Shown here piece after piece: positions 27,278 to 36,176 of a DNA stretch of 64,000 nt. Position numbers and translations under genes: made by a program. The DNA is taken from contig CACJYD010000006.1 in the NCBI GenBank assembly GCA_902597545.1, forward strand, positions 16,224 to 80,223. The letters run 5' to 3'. Below the pieces are notes generated by a model that was given only the letters and a program-made list of their open reading frames with translations, did not search any database and was not told where the DNA came from. The stretch comes from an uncultured Bacteroidota bacterium (GTDB lineage Bacteria; Bacteroidota; Bacteroidia; Flavobacteriales; Flavobacteriaceae). Positions within the stretch are counted from its first letter, which is position 1, and each line of letters starts with the position of its first letter.

Positions 27278-28750
27278 TTGAAGAAGAAGGTTTTTATAAT
27301 AGGCTCTGGATTCTCATCTTTATCAGCTGCATGTTACCTGTCCAAATCTGGTTATGATGTTCATGTATTTGAGAAAAATAATTCTCTCGGTGGAAGAGCT
27401 GCGCAATTTAAAGCTAATGGTTTCACATTTGATATGGGTCCAAGCTGGTATTGGATGCCGGATGTTTTTGAAAGATTTTTTAATGATTTTGGAAAGTCAT
27501 CAAAAAATTTCTATAAACTGAAAAAACTAAACCCAGCTTACAGAGTTATATTCAATAAAGAAAATCAGATTCAAATTGGAGATAATATTGATAGTATATC
27601 TAATCAGTTTGAAAAAATTGAAAAGGGAAGTGGTGAAAAATTAAAAAAGTTTTTAAAAGAGTCTAAAGAAAATTATGATCTGGCAGTTACAAACATGTTG
27701 TATAAAATGCCTGGAAAATCAATTTTTGAACTTATCAACTCAAAAACAATTTTAAAGGTTAATTTATTTTTAAGTAACATAAAAAAAGATATTGAAAAAA
27801 GATTTAAAGATCCGAAACTAAGGTCTGTCTTGCAATTTCCAGTCTTATTTTTAGGTGCAAAGCCCTCCAATACCCCTGCATTCTATAATTTTATGAATTA
27901 TGCAGACTTTGGTCTGGGAACATGGCAGCCTAAAAATGGATTCTATGATGTTGTAAAAGCAATGGTCAATATAGCTAAGGAGCATGGGGTGAATTTTAGC
28001 ACTAACTCTGAAATCCAAAAAATAGAAGTTGAAAAAAAACAAGTCAAAGGAATTTATGTTAATGGTAAACTCCAAAAATGTGATATTTTAATTTCAGGTG
28101 CTGATTATTATCACACAGAATCACTTTTGGATCAAAAATATAGACAATATTCTGAAGCCTATTGGGATAATAGAACTTGGTCTCCTTCATCACTATTGTT
28201 TTATCTTGGTGTCAATAAAAAATTATCAAATCTCGATCATCACAATTTATTTTTTGACACAGATTTTGATAAACATGCAAATGAGATTTATACAAATCCA
28301 AAATGGCCTTCAAACCCATTATTTTATTTAAACATTACCTCAAAGACATATGACCATACAGCTCCCCCTGGATATGAAAACTGCTTTATTTTAATTCCAC
28401 TATCTACTAATTTAGAAGATTCTGAAAAGATTCGTGAAAAGTATTATAAAATCGTTTTGGACAGAATCAAAAAAATTAGTGGTAATGACATTGAAAAAAA
28501 CATTGTTTATAAAAGAAGTTTTTGTGTTAATAATTTTAAAGAAACCTACAACTCCTATGGTGGAAATGCATATGGATTAGCAAATACTTTATTGCAAACC
28601 GCTTTTTTGAGGCCAAAATTGCAAAGTAAAAAGGTAAAAAAATTGTATTTTAGTGGACAGTTAACTGTACCTGGACCTGGTGTTCCCCCTGCAATTGTCT
28701 CAGGAAAGCTAGTTTCAGATATAATTATAAAAAATGAAAGAGCTTTTTGA
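27278..28750 (+). CDS. crtI: phytoene desaturase
   Basis: FAD-dependent desaturase converting phytoene to lycopene. 490 residues. The dinucleotide-binding motif VFIIGSGFSSLSAACYL starts at residue 4, followed by VFEKNNSLGGRAAQF and GPSWYWMPDVFE. The C-terminal signature is PGPGVPPAIVSGKLV. The start is TTG (MKKKVFIIGSG), since no ATG precedes the FAD motif. It overlaps crtB by 17 bases. The tRNA promoter upstream might also feed it; no separate exact -7 box was found. Confidence 0.95.
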   Translation: MKKKVFIIGSGFSSLSAACYLSKSGYDVHVFEKNNSLGGRAAQFKANGFTFDMGPSWYWMPDVFERFFNDFGKSSKNFYKLKKLNPAYRVIFNKENQIQIGDNIDSISNQFEKIEKGSGEKLKKFLKESKENYDLAVTNMLYKMPGKSIFELINSKTILKVNLFLSNIKKDIEKRFKDPKLRSVLQFPVLFLGAKPSNTPAFYNFMNYADFGLGTWQPKNGFYDVVKAMVNIAKEHGVNFSTNSEIQKIEVEKKQVKGIYVNGKLQKCDILISGADYYHTESLLDQKYRQYSEAYWDNRTWSPSSLLFYLGVNKKLSNLDHHNLFFDTDFDKHANEIYTNPKWPSNPLFYLNITSKTYDHTAPPGYENCFILIPLSTNLEDSEKIREKYYKIVLDRIKKISGNDIEKNIVYKRSFCVNNFKETYNSYGGNAYGLANTLLQTAFLRPKLQSKKVKKLYFSGQLTVPGPGVPPAIVSGKLVSDIIIKNERAF

Positions 28751-29573
28751 TAAAATTTCTGAGGAATGTTCTAAAAATGTTACGAAGTCATACAGTACTT
28801 CGTTCAGTTTAGCAACCAAAATGCTTTCTTCAAATATCAGACAAGATATTTATAACATTTATGGATTTGTCAGATTTGCAGATGAAATAGTTGATACTTT
28901 TCATTCTTACAATAAAAAAGAATTATTTAAAAGATTTGTTGATGATTTAAATCACTCTCTAAAGCAGAAAATTAGCTTAAATCCAATTTTAAATTCTTTT
29001 CAAAAGACAGTTCATAAGTATAATATTGATAGGGGTTTAATTAATTCTTTTCTAAAAAGTATGGAGCAAGACTTGAAGAAGAAAAAATATGAAAGTCTGC
29101 AAGAGTACAAAGAATATATATATGGATCTGCTGATGTGGTAGGGCTTATGTGTTTAAAAGTTTTTGTTAGTGGCAGAAATGATGATTATAAAAAACTAAA
29201 ACCATATGCAATGTCCCTAGGCTCAGCATTTCAAAAGGTAAATTTTTTGAGAGATATAAACGATGATTACAAAAAATTAAATAGGGTATACTTCCCCGGT
29301 GTTGACTATGGAACTTTCAATGATGATGTAAAAAATAATATAATGATTGATATTGAAAAAGATTTTGCCAAAGCTTTAAAGGGAATTTATATGTTACCAA
29401 ATAACTCTAAATTTGGGGTTTACGCTGCATATAAATATTATAAAAGACTTTTAAGAAAGCTAGAAAGGGCATCATATTTGCAAATAAAAAGTGAGAGAGT
29501 TCGTGTACCTAATTATCAAAAAGTTGATGTTTTGGCTCGTTCTTACGTCAGATATAGACTAAATATTTTATAA
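28734..29573 (+). CDS. crtB: phytoene synthase
   Basis: Joins two geranylgeranyl diphosphates into phytoene. 279 residues. The first metal-binding motif is FADEIVD (about 47-53); the second is in NFLRDINDDYKKLNRVYFP. The family segment YIYGSADVVGLM is intact. Overlaps crtI by 17 bases and is followed after 2 bases by crtZ, forming a compact carotenoid operon. Confidence 0.95.
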   Translation: MKELFDKISEECSKNVTKSYSTSFSLATKMLSSNIRQDIYNIYGFVRFADEIVDTFHSYNKKELFKRFVDDLNHSLKQKISLNPILNSFQKTVHKYNIDRGLINSFLKSMEQDLKKKKYESLQEYKEYIYGSADVVGLMCLKVFVSGRNDDYKKLKPYAMSLGSAFQKVNFLRDINDDYKKLNRVYFPGVDYGTFNDDVKNNIMIDIEKDFAKALKGIYMLPNNSKFGVYAAYKYYKRLLRKLERASYLQIKSERVRVPNYQKVDVLARSYVRYRLNIL

Positions 29574-29575
29574 TA

Positions 29576-30022
29576 ATGGAAATTTTTCTTTGGATTTTAT
29601 CTTTGTTAGGTGCCTTTTCAATCATGGAATTTATGGCATGGTTTACTCACAAATACATCATGCATGGTTTTCTTTGGTATCTACACGAAGACCATCACAA
29701 AAAAGATCATGACTCTTGGTTTGAAAGAAATGACACTTTTTTTCTGTTTTATGCCGTTGTTAGTATGTTGTTCGTTCTTTCGTGGGCCAAATTAGGTTTT
29801 TTCTTTGGTCTTCCTATTGCTATAGGAATTTTTCTTTATGGCTTAACTTACTTTATTGTCCATGATATTTTTATCCATCAAAGATTTAAAATGTTTAGAA
29901 ATATAGATAATAAGTATGCTAGAGGCATAAGAAGAGCTCATAAAATTCATCACAAAAATATTCATAAAAATGGCGGTGAATGTTTTGGAATGTTAATTGT
30001 TCCCTTTAAGTATTTTAAATAA
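29576..30022 (+). CDS. crtZ: beta-carotene hydroxylase
   Basis: Non-heme di-iron membrane hydroxylase that makes zeaxanthin from beta-carotene. 148 residues with three or four helices and the full set of histidine motifs: HKYIMHG, HEDHH, HDIFIHQR and HKIHHKN. It closes the crtI-crtB-crtZ operon. Lycopene cyclase (crtY), needed between CrtI and CrtZ, is not here and must be elsewhere or replaced. The 3' end overlaps ribH by 8 bases. Confidence 0.94.
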   Translation: MEIFLWILSLLGAFSIMEFMAWFTHKYIMHGFLWYLHEDHHKKDHDSWFERNDTFFLFYAVVSMLFVLSWAKLGFFFGLPIAIGIFLYGLTYFIVHDIFIHQRFKMFRNIDNKYARGIRRAHKIHHKNIHKNGGECFGMLIVPFKYFK

Positions 30023-30488
30023 TTGACATTTGTGCTGCTGCAGCTGCACAATCATATCCTTTGTTCCCAAACTTACCTCCACTCCTATCCATAGCTTGAT
30101 TGTAATTATCATCTGTAAGCAAGCACAGTACAATTGGACAATTCGAATTAATGTTTAAATCTTTAATTCCATCAAATACAGATTGCGAAATATATCTAAA
30201 ATGTGATGTCTCACCCTTAATGATACTTCCAATTGCAATTATAGCATCATATTTTTTTAATGATTGCATTTTAGAGCATCCAAAAATTAGCTCAAAACTG
30301 CCAGGCACTTTTAACTTATCAATATCATTAGAATCAAGACCTATTTGATTAAAAAAACTAATTGCTCCACTTAATAATCTGTTTATAATTTCTGGATTCC
30401 ATTCTGAATATACAATTGCAAACCTTTTTTCTGAAGCTAGTTTTAATCTGTTAATATCAACCTCTTTGGGTTTATGCTGAGTGGACAT
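30015..30488 (-). CDS. ribH: 6,7-dimethyl-8-ribityllumazine synthase
   Basis: Penultimate step of riboflavin synthesis; forms oligomeric shells. 157 residues. Segments EWNPEI, PGSFELIFG, GSIIKGETSHFRYI with the catalytic His, and the C-terminal DRSGGKFGNKGYDCAAAA are all conserved. It starts 2 bases after the upstream TPR gene, a linkage I recall from other Flavobacteriia. Flavin supply is relevant to CrtI and the photolyases nearby, though no direct link is shown. Confidence 0.96.
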   Translation of the reverse strand: MSTQHKPKEVDINRLKLASEKRFAIVYSEWNPEIINRLLSGAISFFNQIGLDSNDIDKLKVPGSFELIFGCSKMQSLKKYDAIIAIGSIIKGETSHFRYISQSVFDGIKDLNINSNCPIVLCLLTDDNYNQAMDRSGGKFGNKGYDCAAAAAQMSII

Positions 30489-30490
30489 AA

Positions 30491-31237
30491 CTATTTAACT
30501 TGCTCTAACTTAATATCAATAAGATTAGCCTCGTTTGATTTTGGAAAATCATCCTTAATTTCCTGGTAGTATTTTTTAGCAGCATTTAACTTTCCTAATT
30601 CCTTTGCTAAATCTCCTGCTTTCTGAAGAATTACAGGCTTAATAAAACTGTTTTCAGAATAAGACAGGGCTATTTCATAATAATTTAACCCATCATCAAA
30701 TTGATTAAGCTGTACAAAAGCATCGCCAATGGTTGAATAACTAAGTGATTGCAAAATTTGATCATCTGATGAAAAGTTTTCTAAAAATTCAATTGCAAGA
30801 TCATATTTCTTTAAATTATAATAAGCCATTCCTGCGGAGTAATAAGATATATTAGATGCGTCTGTACCTGAATAATTTTCAATTATGTCAAGAAAACCAT
30901 ATTTACCCTCTGCACCATTAAGTGCCAGATTAAAAAGTGAATCTTTATCCTCGACTGATTTAACAGCTAAATCAAAATATTTTTGAGCAGTAAAAATTTC
31001 TAAGTTGCTTTCTACGGTTTTTGGTTGAATAATGAATTTATCATATGCATAATATGCTGAAAAAAATACTAAAACAGAAAGAATCGCGCCAATAATATAA
31101 TTTTGATATTGATTTACAAATGTTTCAGTTTTTGAAGCACTATCATCAAGAGTATCAAATACCTGTTTAGTAGATTCAATATTCTTAGCTTTTAAACTGG
31201 ATTTACTTTTTACTGATTTCTTTTTATATGTTGCCAT
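30491..31237 (-). CDS. tetratricopeptide-repeat membrane protein (YfgM-like)
   Basis: About 248 residues from the ATG giving MATYKKKSVKS; the longer ORF start crosses the -7 box. A basic N-terminus, one transmembrane helix (about 48-68, IIGAILSVLVFFSAYYAY), then three or four TPR-like helical hairpins (YSAGMAYYNLKKYDLAIEFL and similar). Topology resembles YfgM/AncA, which assists secretion. Cotranscribed with ribH. Function inferred only from architecture. Confidence 0.85.
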   Translation of the reverse strand: MATYKKKSVKSKSSLKAKNIESTKQVFDTLDDSASKTETFVNQYQNYIIGAILSVLVFFSAYYAYDKFIIQPKTVESNLEIFTAQKYFDLAVKSVEDKDSLFNLALNGAEGKYGFLDIIENYSGTDASNISYYSAGMAYYNLKKYDLAIEFLENFSSDDQILQSLSYSTIGDAFVQLNQFDDGLNYYEIALSYSENSFIKPVILQKAGDLAKELGKLNAAKKYYQEIKDDFPKSNEANLIDIKLEQVK

Positions 31238-31247
31238 AATTACCTGG

Positions 31248-31255
31248 CAAAAATA
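31248..31255 (-). promoter_or_regulatory. TAnnTTTG -7 box upstream of the TPR-ribH operon
   Basis: Minus-strand TATTTTTG, 11 bases before the chosen ATG, with a TTTG 15 bases further upstream, which is closer than the usual 19. Confidence 0.5.
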
Positions 31256-31326
31256 AAATTTTATACGAATCAAACATGATAATTACTTAATTATTTTACA
31301 TAATTTGCAAGTTTAATAAGCTGTAA

Positions 31327-32415
31327 ATGATATCAACCTATTTGAAGAAAATTTCTATTATTAATTATAAAAATCTAATTGATAAAGAATATAATCTTGA
31401 TCCAAAAATAAATTGTTTTGTGGGTAATAACGGAGTTGGTAAGACTAATATTTTGGACTCAATTTATCACCTAGCACTTGGTAAAAGTTACTTCAACCTT
31501 AGAAATGATCAGTTAGTAAATAGAAATCAAGATTTCATGGTAATTGATGGCCTATTCGAATTAAATAATAAAAAAGAAAATATTGTTTGTAGTATTAAAA
31601 GGGGTGATAAAAAAGTTTTAAAGAGAAACGGAAAACCATATAAAAAATTTTCAAATCACATAGGATTGATTCCTATTGTTTTAATATCTCCTTATGATAA
31701 TGACTTAATTAACGAAGGAAGTAGTGAAAGAAGAAAATTTATTGATTCCATAATATCTCAAAACAGTAAAGAATATCTAATAAATTTAATAGCTTACTCA
31801 AGGGCAGTTCAAAACAGAAATATATTGCTCAAGCAATATAATAAATCAGTTGACTTTGATCTTGATACAATTAAAATCTACAATGATCAAATAATTCAAC
31901 TATCAAAACCAATTTTCATAGCAAGAAAAAAATTCTTTAATGAATTTAAAGAAATAGTTATTGAAAAGTATGCTCAAATTTCAGAAAACCAAGAAGAAAT
32001 TTCAATAGAATACAAAAGTGATTTATTTGAAAATGATATTGAAAATCTAATTGAAAATTCATTTCAAAAAGATGTCATTCTACAATATACCTCAACAGGT
32101 GTTCATAAAGATGATTTCATCTTTAATTTAGATGGTTCTAGAATTAAAAAATTTGGAAGTCAGGGCCAACAAAAATCATTTTTAATTGCTTTAAAATTAG
32201 CGCAATTTGAATACCTAAAAAACAAGACTGGAAATTCTCCAATCTTACTTTTAGATGATATTTTTGATAAATTAGACTTATTAAGAGTAAAAAAGATAGT
32301 TGAAATTGTAAATTCGACTAATTTTGGACAACTATTTTTATCTGATACTGATAGAGATAGAATAGAAAAGGTTTTATCAAGTTTGAATCTTTCCTCAAAA
32401 ATATTTGATGTATGA
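31327..32415 (+). CDS. recF: DNA replication and repair protein RecF
   Basis: SMC-like ATPase that helps load RecA at gapped DNA. 362 residues. Walker A GNNGVGKTN near residue 34, signature FGSQGQQKSFLIALKLA, and Walker B ILLLDDIFDKLD are intact. Starts at an ATG with the family N-terminus LKKISIINYKNL. Its TGA overlaps the start of dciA by 4 bases, the normal bacterial recF-dciA linkage. Confidence 0.97.
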   Translation: MISTYLKKISIINYKNLIDKEYNLDPKINCFVGNNGVGKTNILDSIYHLALGKSYFNLRNDQLVNRNQDFMVIDGLFELNNKKENIVCSIKRGDKKVLKRNGKPYKKFSNHIGLIPIVLISPYDNDLINEGSSERRKFIDSIISQNSKEYLINLIAYSRAVQNRNILLKQYNKSVDFDLDTIKIYNDQIIQLSKPIFIARKKFFNEFKEIVIEKYAQISENQEEISIEYKSDLFENDIENLIENSFQKDVILQYTSTGVHKDDFIFNLDGSRIKKFGSQGQQKSFLIALKLAQFEYLKNKTGNSPILLLDDIFDKLDLLRVKKIVEIVNSTNFGQLFLSDTDRDRIEKVLSSLNLSSKIFDV

Positions 32416-32705
32416 AAAGAAATTATAAATTAAAACCTATTAAAAATATCATTGAAAATTTTGTAGAACAGAAAAGTATCTCTGATGGAATTTTCAATGT
32501 TAAGGTTCAAAAAGCGTGGGAAAATGCAGTTGAAAAAAAAATTCTAGATTACACCAAGGAGATTTACGTTAAGGGTGAAGTTTTATATATAAAAGTTTCA
32601 AATCCGATTTTAAAACAGGAAATTTTATATAGCAAACAAAAAGTTATAAATCTAATCAATGAAGAACTTGAAAAAGATTTGATTAAAAAAATTGTTTTAA
32701 AATAA
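32412..32705 (+). CDS. dciA: DciA-like (DUF721) helicase-loading protein
   Basis: 97 residues of the DUF721 family: conserved core [40 protein letters not shown]. DciA delivers or activates DnaB at the origin in bacteria lacking DnaC or DnaI; dnaB is also in this window. Coupled to recF by a 4-base overlap and convergent with ndk by 9 bases. The symbol is by family membership. Confidence 0.88.
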   Translation: MKRNYKLKPIKNIIENFVEQKSISDGIFNVKVQKAWENAVEKKILDYTKEIYVKGEVLYIKVSNPILKQEILYSKQKVINLINEELEKDLIKKIVLK

Positions 32706-33116
32706 TATTTCTCTTCCAGAAAAATGAAATTCAGCTTCAATTTTTGCATTTTCATCACTATCAGAACCATGGACAGAATTCTCTCCCTTAGAAATTGCAT
32801 ATTTTGCTCTAATGGTACCTTCATTAGCTGTTGATGGATCAGTATCTCCAATTAAATTTCTAAAATCACTTACCGCATTATCTTTTTCTAAAACAGCAGC
32901 AACAATTGGGCTTCTGCTCATGTAAGAAGTCAAATCATTAAAAAATGGTCTTTCCGAATGAATAGCATAAAAAGTTTTGGCCTCGCTAAGACTAAGTTGA
33001 GTAAGCTTCAAAGCTTTGATTTTAAAACCCCCATCAGTAATATCCTTTAAGATATCTCCTATCAAACCTCTTTCTACTGCATCAGGTTTAATCATCATGA
33101 ATGTATTTTTTGACAT
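32697..33116 (-). CDS. ndk: nucleoside diphosphate kinase
   Basis: Balances NTP pools by phosphate transfer through a histidine. 139 residues from the ATG giving [20 protein letters not shown]; the longer ORF start is rejected. The active-site His lies in [16 protein letters not shown]. Single gene, divergent from the DUF2520 gene and convergent with dciA (9-base overlap). Confidence 0.97.
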   Translation of the reverse strand: MSKNTFMMIKPDAVERGLIGDILKDITDGGFKIKALKLTQLSLSEAKTFYAIHSERPFFNDLTSYMSRSPIVAAVLEKDNAVSDFRNLIGDTDPSTANEGTIRAKYAISKGENSVHGSDSDENAKIEAEFHFSGREILF

Positions 33117-33184
33117 TATTTTTTTTTGCAAACCTAACAAAAACATTCAAATCAATTGTTGTAAATTTCGGATTATATTTTTTA

Positions 33185-33940
33185 ATGATTAAGGTAACTT
33201 TAATTGGTACTGGAAGACTTTCATTCAACTTAATGAATGAAATTTTAAATAATAAAAGATTAAAATTAAATCAGATCTATGGAAGATCTAAGTTTAGGCC
33301 AAAACATATTAGCGATGATGTTGAATATATTAAAGAACTTAAAAAAATTAACAAAAGTGACTTTTATTTAATTGCAGTTTCTGATAATGAAATTTATAAT
33401 GTTAGTAATCAATTTGATGCTAAGGATGGTATTGTAGTTCATGTTTCTGGAAATACGAATATTAATGTTCTATCAAATCATAAAAACTATGGTGTTTTTT
33501 ATCCTTTACAAACATTTAGCTATGAGACTAATTTAAATTTTAGAGAAATACCAATAATTATAGAAGCAAATAATAAATTTAATCAGAAAAAAATTGAAAA
33601 ATTCTCGAAAATTTTCTCTAAGAAAGTTTGTAAAATGTCATCTGACAAAAGAGCAATTTGTCACCTATCAGCCACTGTAGCTAATAACTTTACAAATCAT
33701 TTAGTTTTCAAGGCTGAACAAATTTTAGAGAAAAACGGAATTGATAAAAAAATACTTCAACCTCTAATCAAAGAAACTTTTAATAAGTTAGATAGAATGA
33801 CAACATCTGAAGCACAAACTGGTCCAGCTTTAAGAAACGATAATTTAACTATTGAGAGTCATTTAAGACAATTAAATGAAAGTGATTTTTTAAATTTATA
33901 TAAAGAAATAACTAAAAGTATTAGATCTAATGAATTATAA
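33185..33940 (+). CDS. Rossmann-like DUF2520 protein
   Basis: 251 residues from ATG 33185, chosen because the nucleotide-binding motif TLIGTGRLSFNLM then sits at the N-terminus as in the family; the 28 extra residues of the ORF track cross the spacer with ndk. The N-terminal half is a Rossmann domain (AVSDNEI, HVSGNTNI, GVFYPLQTFS), the C-terminal half is the helical DUF2520 domain. Related to NADP-dependent oxidoreductases; substrate unknown. Overlaps the next gene by 11 bases. Confidence 0.87.
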   Translation: MIKVTLIGTGRLSFNLMNEILNNKRLKLNQIYGRSKFRPKHISDDVEYIKELKKINKSDFYLIAVSDNEIYNVSNQFDAKDGIVVHVSGNTNINVLSNHKNYGVFYPLQTFSYETNLNFREIPIIIEANNKFNQKKIEKFSKIFSKKVCKMSSDKRAICHLSATVANNFTNHLVFKAEQILEKNGIDKKILQPLIKETFNKLDRMTTSEAQTGPALRNDNLTIESHLRQLNESDFLNLYKEITKSIRSNEL

Positions 33941-34433
33941 GGAAAAACTTAAAAAAATTAAAAACTTTGTATTTGATGTGGATGGAGTATTCACGGATGG
34001 ATCAATTGTCGTGGATTCAAATGGAAATGAATTAAGAATTTTTAGCACAAGAGATGGTATTGCAGTTAAACTAGCATCTGACAAGGGATATAATATTTGT
34101 GTTATAAGTGGTGGTAATAATGAGGGAGTTAGAAAAAGATTAAATAGATTGGGAGTTAAAAGTGTATTTTTAGGTGTTGATGATAAGATTAAAGTCTTTA
34201 AGGATTATCTAAAAGAAAATAACATTGAATTGGAAGAAACATCATTTATGGGAGATGACTTACCTGATATTAAAATTCTTGAACTAGTAGGATTATCTTG
34301 TTGCCCAAATGATGCAGCTCCTGAGGTTCGAAAAATCGTCGATTATATTTCAGATAAAAAGGGAGGTAATGGTTGTGTTAGAGACATAATTGAACAAGTT
34401 CTCACAGTTCATGGTGATTGGAGTATGAAATAA
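33930..34433 (+). CDS. KdsC-like HAD phosphatase
   Basis: 167 residues of the HAD superfamily, close to 3-deoxy-D-manno-octulosonate 8-phosphate phosphatase. Nucleophile motif FDVDGVFTDG (Asp about 15 and 17), motif II VISGG, and acidic motif MGDDLPD (about 107-113). There is no cap domain, as in KdsC, which works as a tetramer. KDO phosphatase activity would serve LPS synthesis; other sugar-acid phosphates are possible. The next start, a tiny ORF, is 9 bases downstream. Confidence 0.88.
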   Translation: MNYKEKLKKIKNFVFDVDGVFTDGSIVVDSNGNELRIFSTRDGIAVKLASDKGYNICVISGGNNEGVRKRLNRLGVKSVFLGVDDKIKVFKDYLKENNIELEETSFMGDDLPDIKILELVGLSCCPNDAAPEVRKIVDYISDKKGGNGCVRDIIEQVLTVHGDWSMK

Positions 34434-34442
34434 TTAGTGATT

Positions 34443-34520
34443 ATGAATTGGGAAAAAGAATACACTATCGTACTATTATTAAATTTGATGTATATCTTTT
34501 TTTTCTTGATTATTATGTAA
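34443..34520 (+). CDS. candidate 25-residue single-helix membrane peptide
   Basis: Too short for the ORF track. ATG to TAA encodes a charged N-terminus (MNWEKEY) followed by an uninterrupted hydrophobic stretch of about 18 residues, enough for one membrane helix. It fits exactly between the kdsC-like stop (9 bases) and the symporter ATG (3 bases), the spacing of a true operon member in this compact genome. Small accessory membrane peptides accompany some sodium/solute symporters (YhdT-PanF, DUF485-ActP), so a partner role is a reasonable guess. Unproven. Confidence 0.5.
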   Translation: MNWEKEYTIVLLLNLMYIFFFLIIM

Positions 34521-34523
34521 ACT

Positions 34524-36176
34524 ATGCATCAAGACGATTGGATAATATTAATCTTTACAATTCTATTTATTGTAGTATATGGTTCTTACAAGACAAGAAA
34601 AAATAAAAATATTCAGTCATTTCTAAAAGGCGATAACTCATCAAATTGGTTTACAATTGGGATTTCTGTTATGGCAACGCAAGCAAGTGCTATAACTTTT
34701 TTATCTACACCAGGTCAAGGATATTATGATGGGATGGGATTTTTACAATTCTATTTAGGTCTTCCTCTTGCCATGATTATAATATGTATATTTTTTGTTC
34801 CATTATATCACAAACTCAAAATTTATACTGCATATGAGTTTCTAGAAAATAGATTTGATAGAAAAACAAGAACATTAGGAGCAATTTTATTTCTAGTACA
34901 AAGAGGCCTTGCAGCAGGCATCACGATTTTTGCTCCCTCTATTATTCTTTCAACTGTTTTAGGAATTGATATTAAAATTTTAAATTTTTTAGTTGGATTT
35001 TTAGTAATAGTTTATACTGTTTCAGGGGGTACTAAGGCCGTAAATATTACGCAAAAACAACAGATGTTTGTGATATTTTTAGGGTTGTTTTTTGTTTTCT
35101 TTTTTTTGATAGATAAATACCCCGAAAATTTAACTATATCAAAATTTTTGGATTATTCTCGCTCAAGTGAAAAATTTAAAATACTTGATTTTTCATTGGA
35201 TCTAAATAATAGATATACATTTTGGAGTGGTATAACAGGTGGTCTATTTTTGGCTTTGTCATACTTTGGTACAGATCAAAGTCAAGTTCAAAGATATATT
35301 TCTGGCAAGTCAGTCAAAGAAATTAGACTTGGCTTAATTTTTAACGGTATTTTTAAAATACCAATGCAATTTTTCATATTGTTGCTTGGTGTTATGGTAT
35401 TTGTATTCTTTGAATTTAATACATCACCAGTTAATTTCAACCCTCAAGTCATATCCCACCTCGAAGAGAAGCATACTAATGAATTTAATGTAATATCAAA
35501 GCAGTATGATGAAATAAACTCTGAAAAAAGAAAACTTCAAGAAAATTTTTTACTAAGTGAGATGGATTTCCCAAGTGAACTAAATTCACTACAAACAAAA
35601 GAAAAAGAAATTAGAAATGATGTAAAAGAATTGGTTTCGAGCACTGAAAATACAATTGAAGAAAATGATAAGGACTACGTATTTCTTCATTTTATATTAA
35701 ATTATTTACCAAAAGGATTAATTGGATTATTAATAGCTGTAATAATATGTGCTGCAATGTCATCAACTGCATCAGAACTAAATGCATTGGCTGCCACAAC
35801 AACCATTGATCTTTATAAGAGAAATCATAATCACAAAAAGACTGAAAAACACTATTTAGTTGCAACTAAATTATTTACTGTGATGTGGGGTATTATTGCG
35901 ATAATTTTTGCAAGTTTTGGAACATTATTCGAAAACTTGATACAACTTGTAAATATTATAGGTTCTATTTTTTATGGAACTATATTAGGAATATTTTTGG
36001 TTGCTTTTTTCCTAAAAAAAGTAAAATCTAATTCAGTTTTTTGGTCTGCATGTTTATCACAGTTTTTAATATTTGTGATATTTTTCTCCACTGATATTAG
36101 TTTTTTATGGCTAAATGTTATAGGCGCATTTTTAACAGTTATATTTTCTGCTCTGACAGAAAAAGTTAATAGTTAA
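34524..36176 (+). CDS. sodium/solute symporter (SSS family)
   Basis: 550-residue inner-membrane carrier with about 12-14 helices. Family motifs: WFTIGISVMATQASAITFLSTPGQGYYDGMGFLQFYLGLPL near residues 42-82, YTAYEFLENRF, and later AAMSSTASELNALAATTTIDLY. Residues about 311-384 form a hydrophilic, Glu/Lys/Ser-rich helical insertion between two transmembrane regions, not part of the minimal SSS core. Substrate unknown. Preceded by a candidate 25-residue membrane peptide. The 3' end overlaps the convergent DUF2911 gene by 4 bases. Confidence 0.93.
   Translation: MHQDDWIILIFTILFIVVYGSYKTRKNKNIQSFLKGDNSSNWFTIGISVMATQASAITFLSTPGQGYYDGMGFLQFYLGLPLAMIIICIFFVPLYHKLKIYTAYEFLENRFDRKTRTLGAILFLVQRGLAAGITIFAPSIILSTVLGIDIKILNFLVGFLVIVYTVSGGTKAVNITQKQQMFVIFLGLFFVFFFLIDKYPENLTISKFLDYSRSSEKFKILDFSLDLNNRYTFWSGITGGLFLALSYFGTDQSQVQRYISGKSVKEIRLGLIFNGIFKIPMQFFILLLGVMVFVFFEFNTSPVNFNPQVISHLEEKHTNEFNVISKQYDEINSEKRKLQENFLLSEMDFPSELNSLQTKEKEIRNDVKELVSSTENTIEENDKDYVFLHFILNYLPKGLIGLLIAVIICAAMSSTASELNALAATTTIDLYKRNHNHKKTEKHYLVATKLFTVMWGIIAIIFASFGTLFENLIQLVNIIGSIFYGTILGIFLVAFFLKKVKSNSVFWSACLSQFLIFVIFFSTDISFLWLNVIGAFLTVIFSALTEKVNS

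Noticed and set aside
34418-34606. 62-residue ORF spanning the kdsC-symporter junction
   Set aside because: Overlaps the end of the phosphatase and the start of the symporter out of frame; the 25-codon frame at 34443 fits the spacing better.
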